Source: Bacteroidota bacterium (GTDB lineage: Bacteria; Bacteroidota; Ignavibacteria; UBA10030; UBA8401). Taken from it: a stretch of DNA of 13,682 nucleotides. This document shows positions 8,257 to 13,682 of the stretch, in pieces (the stretch's first letter is position 1; each line of letters begins with the position of its first letter). A program made the position numbers and the translations under genes. Location of the stretch: assembly GCA_025355705.1 (NCBI GenBank), contig JANXZD010000348.1:1-13682 (forward strand), read 5' to 3'. A model generated the notes under the pieces. That model was not told where the DNA came from and searched no databases. It saw nothing but the letters and a program-made list of their open reading frames with translations.

Positions 8257-8667
8257 TTAGGAAAACACACGAAGCGATGTTCCGGTAATCGTGGTATTAT
8301 ATTTTCTCAATGGACTATTCGCCGGACCAGCCGTCCTTGCACCAGTGGTTGAAAAGCTTGAACCGTGGGCAGAACAATAGAATTGGTTTCCGGTAAATTG
8401 TACATTTTGTCCTTGATGTGTACATGCAGCACTCACAGCAACAAAATTCCCTGCAGCAATTCGGGCAACAATGACTCCACTATTATACAGATAACCTCCA
8501 TCTCTGGTCAATGCTGCATTTCCTGATGCGCTTAAATCAACTGTAAAATCAACGTTAGCTGGTGCACTTATAGGATTATCAGTAGCCTGACATCCAGTTA
8601 CACATGAGGTATATAATAATGCCGCCGCTCCGGCTCCAAATAGAGTTAAGAATTCTTTCCTATCCAT
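8257..8667 (-). CDS. Rieske [2Fe-2S] lipoprotein
   Basis: Complete 136-residue protein consisting of a membrane anchor plus one Rieske domain. The cluster ligands are clear: C82-T-H84 in CTHQGQ and C98-S-A-H101 in CSAHGSSF. The N-terminus is hydrophobic with cysteines at 22 and 26; TSC or TGC could be the lipid-attachment site. The two extra cysteines that form the disulfide in bc1 and b6f Rieske proteins are absent (Q87 and A100 instead), and the Tyr that normally follows HGS is Phe (F105). From known Rieske chemistry this predicts a lower midpoint potential than the bc1 type. No oxygenase catalytic domain is present, so it is an electron carrier rather than a dioxygenase. AAGG lies about 7 bases before the ATG. 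It sits between the YceI gene and the receptor in the same operon, 43 bases after the YceI stop. Confidence 0.95.
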   Translation of the reverse strand: MDRKEFLTLFGAGAAALLYTSCVTGCQATDNPISAPANVDFTVDLSASGNAALTRDGGYLYNSGVIVARIAAGNFVAVSAACTHQGQNVQFTGNQFYCSAHGSSFSTTGARTAGPANSPLRKYNTTITGTSLRVFS

Positions 8668-8710
8668 GGATTTACCTTGAATTTATTGATTAATTTTTTT
8701 GATAAAACAT

Positions 8711-9256
8711 TTACAATGCATATGCGGTTGTTAATGAAAAACGAAGTTCATCTTCTACGGGAACCAATAACAGCGAAGGACGTTCAATTTGGAAATTCGT
8801 TAAGCTGATAGTAAATGCTGCATGGATAATAAGTTTCTTTTCAACCCATTGTTGCAATGCAGTAATTGTAATTTCACGGGAAATTCCGTGGAATGTTAGT
8901 TTACCGCTAGCAAAAAGACTGTCGCCGCGTGAAATAACCGATGAACTTGTAAAACTTGCTTCAGGAAAACTAATTGCATCGATCACTTCCATCGCATGCG
9001 AATCACGGTTGGAGTTTCCACTGTTGAAAGTGGTAACATCCACGCTTGCAGAAACAGCTTGTACTGTTTTATTCGATGGATCGATTCGAACGATTGATGA
9101 AACATCCTTACTGGTTGATTCCATTTTGTGAAGAGGATGAACTATAAAATACGTCATCGAAGTTTCGTTCTGAATACACGGAATATTTTTCACTTGAGAT
9201 TGTGCTATTGTGAGCACTCCAATGATTATCACTATTATTCCAGATATTTTTTGCAT
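8711..9256 (-). CDS. YceI family periplasmic protein
   Basis: Complete 181-residue protein with a signal peptide (1-20, cleavage near AQS-Q). The YceI signature is plain: VDVTTFNSGNSNRDSHAMEV at 72-91, then ISFPEASFTSS, then GKLTFHGISREITI (118-131) and FQIERPSLLLVPVEDELRFS (155-174). YceI proteins are lipocalin-like barrels known to hold isoprenoid or amphiphilic ligands, and in Escherichia coli yceI is cotranscribed with the cytochrome b561 homologue yceJ. Here the gene upstream, 21 bases away, is itself a four-helix b561-like protein, so the pairing is repeated with a different-looking partner. GGGGA lies about four bases before the ATG. Length is close to the family norm. It probably carries a lipophilic redox compound in the periplasm (inference). 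Confidence 0.94.
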   Translation of the reverse strand: MQKISGIIVIIIGVLTIAQSQVKNIPCIQNETSMTYFIVHPLHKMESTSKDVSSIVRIDPSNKTVQAVSASVDVTTFNSGNSNRDSHAMEVIDAISFPEASFTSSSVISRGDSLFASGKLTFHGISREITITALQQWVEKKLIIHAAFTISLTNFQIERPSLLLVPVEDELRFSLTTAYAL

Positions 9257-9277
9257 GAGTTCCCCGCGAAAAATTAT

Positions 9278-9985
9278 TTAAAATGTTATGACAATAAGTG
9301 AAGTGGCAAATGTTGCCGTCGTCACATATCCTGCAATCTGGTGAAACTGAGCGACTTTATCGTAATTTGTACCACTATGTTTAATTGCTTGCCCAATGAT
9401 TGGTGTAAGAATCATTCCAGCAACATGAACCCATGCAAGAGTTTTATGTAGCGTGGTCGTGCTGTTTTCATCGCGGCGAATGAGCGGCGGCGGCGATAAA
9501 ACCGAGAGAAGACCGGTTGCTGTATAACTCACTATTGTTGCAGCGATAAGTGTTTTATGTGTGCGAAGTAAACTGCGTCGCCGTGCAGGGTCATGGTTTT
9601 CATTTAAAACTTGTTGTCCGAAATATACAGTTGAAGCCATTAACCCAAGAGATATAAAACCACCAATTTGATGAGTCGTTAACATTGTTCGACGCAATGA
9701 CAGTTCAAATTTTCGTTCTTGCGGAGAGAGTGCCGGAACAATACCAATACTTCGCATCATACCATTCTCGCCCCACATCAATTGTTCACCAAAACTAATA
9801 TTTTTTGGAAGCAAACGTGTTTGTGAAACACGAGATGCAGAATCCTGTTGGAAAACCACAGATTGTACAGGCGGAGCCGCAGTTGAATCTGTTTGGCGTT
9901 CAGAATTTTGAGCCAGTAAAAGCTCCTTTCCCATAATAAAACACAGGAATAACAAAACAATGCTTTTTCGATCACATAATTTCAT
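9278..9985 (-). CDS. Four-helix membrane protein with b561-like histidine pattern
   Basis: Complete 235-residue protein, first of the five-gene operon. It has a cleavable-looking signal (1-25, LLLAQ), then a polar extracytoplasmic segment of about 75 residues that I do not recognise, then four hydrophobic helices near 102-124, 143-164, 180-200 and 213-234. Each helix opens with a histidine: H105 (MLTTHQIGGF), H143 (LLRTHKTLIA), H180 and H187 (LHKTLAWVHVAG), H215 (FHQIAGYVTT). Spacings of 38, 37 and 35 residues put H105 and H180 on one membrane side and H143 and H215 on the other, the alternating-helix di-heme arrangement of cytochrome b561. HKTLAWVHV and HQIAGY recall the corresponding b561 helices. 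I infer a trans-membrane electron-transfer cytochrome; family assignment is not proven. GGAG precedes the ATG by five bases. Adjacent YceI and Rieske genes support a redox role. Confidence 0.85.
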   Translation of the reverse strand: MKLCDRKSIVLLFLCFIMGKELLLAQNSERQTDSTAAPPVQSVVFQQDSASRVSQTRLLPKNISFGEQLMWGENGMMRSIGIVPALSPQERKFELSLRRTMLTTHQIGGFISLGLMASTVYFGQQVLNENHDPARRRSLLRTHKTLIAATIVSYTATGLLSVLSPPPLIRRDENSTTTLHKTLAWVHVAGMILTPIIGQAIKHSGTNYDKVAQFHQIAGYVTTATFATSLIVITF

Positions 9986-10610
9986 GGTTGCTCCAGAATT
10001 TTTCTACTGTTCATTATTTTTTTTAGGAATTAATTTCTACTTCATCTAAGCAATTGAAGTGAGTAAAAACAGATATACTTATTCGAAAAAATTTACCTAC
10101 CTGGACCGATACAATGAAAAATATCAATTATGGATAATCGATGATGTAGATCTTGAGGTTGATTGTTTTTCAATTACGGGCTTTTGACAAAGACAATACT
10201 TTCTCGGTAATTTAATGCTGTGGCGTAACTCGAAGGGAAATGAAAGGGATTTCTCAGTACCTTAAATGTTTTAAATAATTTTAATCCGGTAGGATTCATT
10301 ATTCTATCTCCGTTAGAGGTGATTATAAATTTGGTCTACTATTTATACTGTAATATAACTATTGTACCAAATTTCAAATAGGGAGATCCTCTTGGGAAAA
10401 TAATGTAAACTATATTGCCGAATCAAAAGAACATATGCTTATTTTTTTGTACTACAAGGTACTCATTGGATCTGAATATAAACAGAACTTCTCATCATTC
10501 ATTCAATATTTACGCTGTTTAATATTTAAACAAATCCCCTGGACGATCATCTCGAACAAGGGATTGAAAACTAACACTCATTTTTTATCCTACAATAGCA
10601 CCAATTGACA
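9986..10610. other. Long intergenic region upstream of the five-gene operon
   Basis: This 625-base AT-rich stretch has no credible gene in any frame. It should contain the promoter of the five-gene operon and the 3' end of the secreted-protein transcript. A weak Bacteroidota-style promoter reads on the minus strand as ATTG (10112-10115), 16 bases, TAAATTTT (10088-10095), but the spacing is short and the match partial. Small dyads include ACTTCA/TGAAGT arms at 10039-10060 and AATCC-GGTA-GGATT at 10283-10296. The hairpin at 10533-10565 is listed separately. The gap is longer than the others here and could hide a small RNA, which I cannot support directly. Confidence 0.5.
10533..10565 (-). terminator. 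Candidate 3'-end hairpin of the secreted T9SS protein gene
   Basis: In the minus-strand RNA, AAUCCCUUG pairs with CAGGGGAUU over nine positions, including one G-U wobble, then after a 2x2 internal loop CGA pairs with UCG around GAUGA. On the plus strand the wobble becomes a C-A mismatch, so the structure favours minus-strand transcripts. It lies about 46 bases after the stop at 10611 and is followed by UGUUUAAAU, only a modest U-run. Confidence 0.4.
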
Positions 10611-13208
10611 CTATTTCACAAAGAGCATCTTCTTAACAACATTGAACGATCCAGATTCCAACCGATAGAAATAAACACCACTTGAAAGGTTGGAAGCATT
10701 GAATGTTACCGAATATTCTCCGGAAGTTTGGAATGAATTGATCAGCGTTGCAACTTCCTGACCAATCAGGTTATAGACTTTCAAAGACACAGTGCTGTTG
10801 TTCGGCAATGAATATTTTATTGTTGTGCTTGGATTGAATGGATTCGGATAATTCTGCTCAAGTGAATATTTTGTCGGTTGAACTGTTGGATTCACTGAAA
10901 CATTCAAGACAGAAATGCTATAGTTTGCATTTCCAAACAACGGGCTTCCTGTTCCCTGAATGTCGTATGATGCATTCACATTCTGAGGGGCTGTTTCATT
11001 ATATCCAGGTTTATCAACGGAAACGGAGTATGAACCCGGAGCAAGACCATCGATCAAATAAAATCCATCACTGTTCGTGATAGCATATCCTGCAATTTCA
11101 CCATTCCGCATTGCGAAAACAAATGAACCAGCTTTTGATGAATTATTCTGTCCGTTTCCATTCCCTCCGGTAAGATTGACATTGCCATAAATTCCGGTGT
11201 AACCATTCGCAGATGAACCGAATGGTTTCACATAGATATTGATGTTATCAATACTGTTTCCATTCACAACAATTTTGGAAGCGCGTTTCCAACGAGTGTT
11301 GACTGTATCACTGGAGTAAAAAGAAGGTGTATAACTTCCAAGCGGCAGTGCCATGACAAAATATGTTCCCGGAAGTAATTCCTTGAATTCAAAATTGCCA
11401 AGCGAATCCGTATCAACAACATACGCACGAGAAATAGTGTGAGGATCGTTAAATCTCCAGCCATCGCGGAAAGCAACAACGCGGGATGGAATAGGAAGAT
11501 TTTTAACAGAATCAGACACAGAACCTTTGATACCACCAAGAACAACCGGCGGAAGAGGCGATAATGTGAAATTGATTCCGCTAGTATCTTTTTGTAAACG
11601 TGCGATATCCGCTGATAAAATACTTGACTGATTATTAAAGAATTTAACCGCATACCCTTTTGAGCGGGCAAAAACAACATATGCACCAGGTGGAACACCT
11701 ACGGAATAGTTACCGATGGTGTCGACTTTGGCTTTGAACACAAAGTCTGAATTTCCTTCCAGGCGGAAATCACCATTACCATTGTACTCAAAATATTTTC
11801 TGAAATTCTCTGCCATGATCAATGGTCCTCCTGAAAGATTCAGGGCAAACTCTGCACGAACAAAAAACACTCTGGTCTCAGCATTGTTGATCGCTAATCC
11901 TGTCGTATCGGTAACACTTCCCTTAACAGTAATTTTTGGAACCGTAGAAACTCCACCACGCAATTTGAAAGGAACTAAAGTGGGACCTACTTTTGCAGCA
12001 TCATCAACAAATATTGATTTTGCCTGAGATACTTCTCGTTGTCCATCATACCACTGCGTTTGATATTTTCCCGGAGGAGCATTTGCTTTTATTTTGTAAT
12101 AGCCTGGATCAATTTGAGCAATTTGATAATTTCCGTTGTTGTCAGTTCGTGCAGAATACGCAAATGACAACGCTCTATTTGTATCTGCTCTAAATATCTC
12201 TATGATCACATTGGGTATCGGATTAGCAAGTGTATCGGTCACTTTACCTTGAATGATTCCATTGCCACCGGAAACCCCAATCGTAAAATATTGTTTTGCT
12301 TCTCCCCCCTTGTTAGATTTTGCAACAATAACCACATTATAAAATCCTTTTTCTTTCGGAGTCCAATTAACAACACCAGTTGAATCGATCTTGAATTCCG
12401 GAACGAGTACGGTTAACATACCGGGAGTCGCCCATCCCGAATAAAGTATTACCGCAGAGGGATCTGCAGAAACTGCTTTTGCAGTGTAATTATATTTCAC
12501 ATCTTTTTGTCCATAAAGATTTGGAACAGAAATAAATTTCACTTCATCTCTCGGGATTTTATTTTCAATCGTTAACTGTAATGTGGTGCTTTGCAGAAAT
12601 TCACCGGATGAAAGTTTCGCACGAACAAGATAATTGAATATCTGTTTCATTCCCGGATCAACAGGAGGAAGATTAGTGATTGACACAAGATTTTTTGTTG
12701 AATCAATTTTATTCAATGCACTCATCGGCATCGGCATTCCATACACCAAATAATAATCAATTGGAGTATTGATCGGTGGTGCCTGCCAAGTAAGTTTCAC
12801 TTTGCCGCTGTCAACTTTTCCATCTAATCGAAATGAACCCGAGAGTGGAATTCCGGGCACAGAGATGAAAATAACATTGCTTTTAGCTATTGCCGTGCCC
12901 GTTTTTGCAAGAACGTAATACCCAATATATTGCGGAATAGTTGAAACGACCTGTGGGACCTTGTCCACAAACGAAGTATCCAACGTGGTTACAATAAGAG
13001 CAACCATAGAAGTATCTGGATATTTTTCTCGATATAGTTCATACTGTGTTGTGTTGTTTGCTCCAATTGGTTTTGTCCAGGTCAATTTCACTTCACCTGA
13101 TAATTCTACTTTTGTAGCAGTAAGTTTTATCTGGGACTTTGTTGTTTGAGCAAGCAGTAAAACAATACCAAGCAGCATCAATAAAAAAATAGTAAGGCGT
13201 TTACTCAT
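10611..13208 (-). CDS. Large secreted multidomain protein with T9SS type A sorting domain
   Basis: Complete 865-residue protein. Domains in order: signal peptide 1-26; two fibronectin type III-like domains about 27-118 (VKLTW and YELYR motifs) and 122-216 (KVKLTWQAPP, YYLVY); an Ig-like domain about 222-313 (GVVNWTPKEKGFYNVVIVAK); four carboxypeptidase-regulatory-like beta-sandwiches about 317-418, 426-550, 558-663 and 671-770, each with a GxVxD/TDxxGxY plus GxY pattern; and a C-terminal T9SS sorting domain 781-865 (YSLEQNYPNPFNPSTTIKYS, then SGVYFYRLESG and VVKKMLFVK). The tail directs export through the type IX system, whose machinery must be encoded elsewhere. No catalytic domain is visible, so it is probably a surface adhesin, scaffold or matrix protein. 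AGGAGG stands four bases before the ATG. It is monocistronic, with a possible promoter at 13231 and a hairpin downstream. Confidence 0.95.
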   Translation of the reverse strand: MSKRLTIFLLMLLGIVLLLAQTTKSQIKLTATKVELSGEVKLTWTKPIGANNTTQYELYREKYPDTSMVALIVTTLDTSFVDKVPQVVSTIPQYIGYYVLAKTGTAIAKSNVIFISVPGIPLSGSFRLDGKVDSGKVKLTWQAPPINTPIDYYLVYGMPMPMSALNKIDSTKNLVSITNLPPVDPGMKQIFNYLVRAKLSSGEFLQSTTLQLTIENKIPRDEVKFISVPNLYGQKDVKYNYTAKAVSADPSAVILYSGWATPGMLTVLVPEFKIDSTGVVNWTPKEKGFYNVVIVAKSNKGGEAKQYFTIGVSGGNGIIQGKVTDTLANPIPNVIIEIFRADTNRALSFAYSARTDNNGNYQIAQIDPGYYKIKANAPPGKYQTQWYDGQREVSQAKSIFVDDAAKVGPTLVPFKLRGGVSTVPKITVKGSVTDTTGLAINNAETRVFFVRAEFALNLSGGPLIMAENFRKYFEYNGNGDFRLEGNSDFVFKAKVDTIGNYSVGVPPGAYVVFARSKGYAVKFFNNQSSILSADIARLQKDTSGINFTLSPLPPVVLGGIKGSVSDSVKNLPIPSRVVAFRDGWRFNDPHTISRAYVVDTDSLGNFEFKELLPGTYFVMALPLGSYTPSFYSSDTVNTRWKRASKIVVNGNSIDNINIYVKPFGSSANGYTGIYGNVNLTGGNGNGQNNSSKAGSFVFAMRNGEIAGYAITNSDGFYLIDGLAPGSYSVSVDKPGYNETAPQNVNASYDIQGTGSPLFGNANYSISVLNVSVNPTVQPTKYSLEQNYPNPFNPSTTIKYSLPNNSTVSLKVYNLIGQEVATLINSFQTSGEYSVTFNASNLSSGVYFYRLESGSFNVVKKMLFVK

Positions 13209-13230
13209 ATATCCTCCTGATTTGTGTTTG

Positions 13231-13279
13231 CAAATTTATAGATCTGATCACTTTTTTTATCCGATTTTTTCGGTTTTTT
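13231..13279 (-). promoter_or_regulatory. Candidate promoter with A-tracts for the secreted-protein gene
   Basis: On the minus strand TAAATTTG (13238 to 13231) matches the Bacteroidota -7 consensus TAnnTTTG and lies 22 bases before the ATG, leaving a short leader with the AGGAGG site. Upstream come three A-tracts (13274-13279, 13265-13270, 13252-13258) spaced by roughly a helical turn, a pattern seen in bent DNA or UP elements. The -33 TTTG is missing, so the call is tentative. Confidence 0.35.
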
Positions 13280-13324
13280 AAGTTCACCTGATTAGTTGGA
13301 CAGAACCATACCAACCGGGCTTTA

Positions 13325-13374
13325 TGGTACATCAATGTGAGAACGACACTAGTGTAACTACAAGCACCGTACCA
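13325..13374. repeat. Nested inverted repeats
   Basis: The outer arms TGGTAC (13325-13330) and GTACCA (13369-13374) enclose a perfect ten-base palindrome ACACTAGTGT (13346-13355), and the two centres differ by only one base. It lies between the 3' end of the right-edge gene and the promoter of the secreted-protein gene. It could be an operator or part of a folded 3' end; no function can be assigned. Confidence 0.4.
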
Positions 13375-13380
13375 CAAATT

Positions 13381-13412
13381 AAATCCCCGAAATCATCAAA
13401 TCTCAGGGATTT
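13381..13412 (-). terminator. Candidate 3'-end hairpin of the right-edge gene
   Basis: AAATCCC (13381-13387) and GGGATTT (13406-13412) form a perfect 7-bp stem around an 18-base loop, about 60 bases after the stop of the partial minus-strand gene. No long U-tract follows. The stem sequence is shared with the hairpins at 10533 and 4267. Confidence 0.35.
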
Positions 13413-13471
13413 TATAATCTTCACGGTGCATATTTTGCACGGTAAACGCAGGTTTTGCATCGCTCAAATAG

Positions 13472-13681
13472 TCAAAACCGAACCGACAGAAGAAGTTGAT
13501 TTCCTTGATTTGCTGTATATTTCGGTTGAATTGAAATTCCTGTCACACTGAAAACATCTACCTCCGACGCAATATAAACAAAGGCAAAAGCAGCAAATGA
13601 ATAGATCTCCGCTTTGCGATATGAGTTATACGTATCATATTTTGATGAAATATCTGAAAGTACTGTCGCTGATAAATATTC
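13472..13681 (-). CDS. 3' end of an unidentified gene entering from the right edge
   Basis: An open minus-strand frame enters from the right edge and ends at TGA (13474-13472), giving the last 69 residues of a protein whose start is outside the window. It looks truly coding: LSDISSKYDTYNSYRKAEIY is followed by a hydrophobic helix, SFAAFAFVYIASEVDVF, then SVTGISIQPKYTANQGNQLL and LSVRF. A charged helix with a KYDxYNxYRKAE pattern, then one membrane helix ending in an acidic DVF, recalls the C-termini of small Bacteroidota envelope proteins such as DUF5683-type or PEGA/TPR proteins, but this is only resemblance. The terminal SVRF resembles a final beta-strand. I do not assign a function. The secreted-protein gene starts 263 bases further on in the same direction, with a hairpin and dyad between, so the two are probably separate transcripts. 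Confidence 0.7.
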   Translation of the reverse strand, partial: EYLSATVLSDISSKYDTYNSYRKAEIYSFAAFAFVYIASEVDVFSVTGISIQPKYTANQGNQLLLSVRF

Positions 13682-13682
13682 C

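Noticed and set aside
8247..8270. GTG at 8270 as the start of the TonB-dependent receptor
   Set aside because: It would overlap the Rieske gene and add MCFPKQHF before a normal signal peptide; ATG at 8246 gives a clean signal.
13261..13279. CCGA-TTTTT-TCGG followed by six T as a plus-strand terminator
   Set aside because: The stem is only four base pairs and no plus-strand gene ends upstream of it; better explained as A-tracts of the minus-strand promoter region.
13324..13551. Plus-strand open frame of 75 codons near the right edge
   Set aside because: It runs antisense over the credible minus-strand gene end at 13472-13681 and over the hairpins; no protein-like motif.

Overview
The window looks like an AT-rich genome from the Bacteroidota/Chlorobiota superphylum, most likely an Ignavibacteria-type lineage. 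The main clue is the 865-residue secreted protein, whose C-terminal type IX secretion (T9SS) sorting domain contains QNYPNPFNPSTTIKYSLP, a wording I associate with that group. A TonB-dependent receptor with a carboxypeptidase-like N-terminal extension, paired with a DUF4249 lipoprotein, points the same way. Several genes carry a clear Shine-Dalgarno sequence (4757, 13208, 3617), while the closely packed DUF4249 gene shows none. That mix fits Ignavibacteria/Chlorobi better than classical Bacteroidetes. No rRNA, tRNA, CRISPR array, insertion sequence or phage gene was seen.

Layout from left to right. (1) Positions 1-3171, minus strand: a two-gene mannosidase operon, GH125 (exo-alpha-1,6-mannosidase type, Tat-like signal) followed after 7 bases by GH92 (alpha-mannosidase type, cut by the left edge). 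Two adjacent inverted repeats lie just upstream of GH125. (2) 3617-4051, plus strand: the only plus-strand gene, a small lipoprotein with a duplicated helical motif and an aromatic tail, ending in a perfect 13-bp hairpin terminator. (3) 4290-4757, minus: a DUF1003 two-helix membrane protein. (4) 5064-9985, minus: a compact five-gene run, read in the order four-helix b561-like membrane protein, YceI-family protein, Rieske lipoprotein, TonB-dependent receptor, DUF4249 lipoprotein. (5) 10611-13208, minus: a large multidomain secreted T9SS cargo protein. (6) 13472 to the right edge, minus: the last 69 codons of an unidentified gene that begins outside the window.

How they may work together. The mannosidase pair would trim alpha-mannosyl residues from mannans or N-glycans. 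The five-gene run is the most interesting part. It joins a predicted di-heme b561-like membrane protein, a lipid-binding YceI fold and a Rieske [2Fe-2S] lipoprotein to an outer-membrane uptake pair. That arrangement suggests redox chemistry in the cell envelope coupled to import of an unknown compound. All functions are read from sequence motifs only; nothing was searched or computed.
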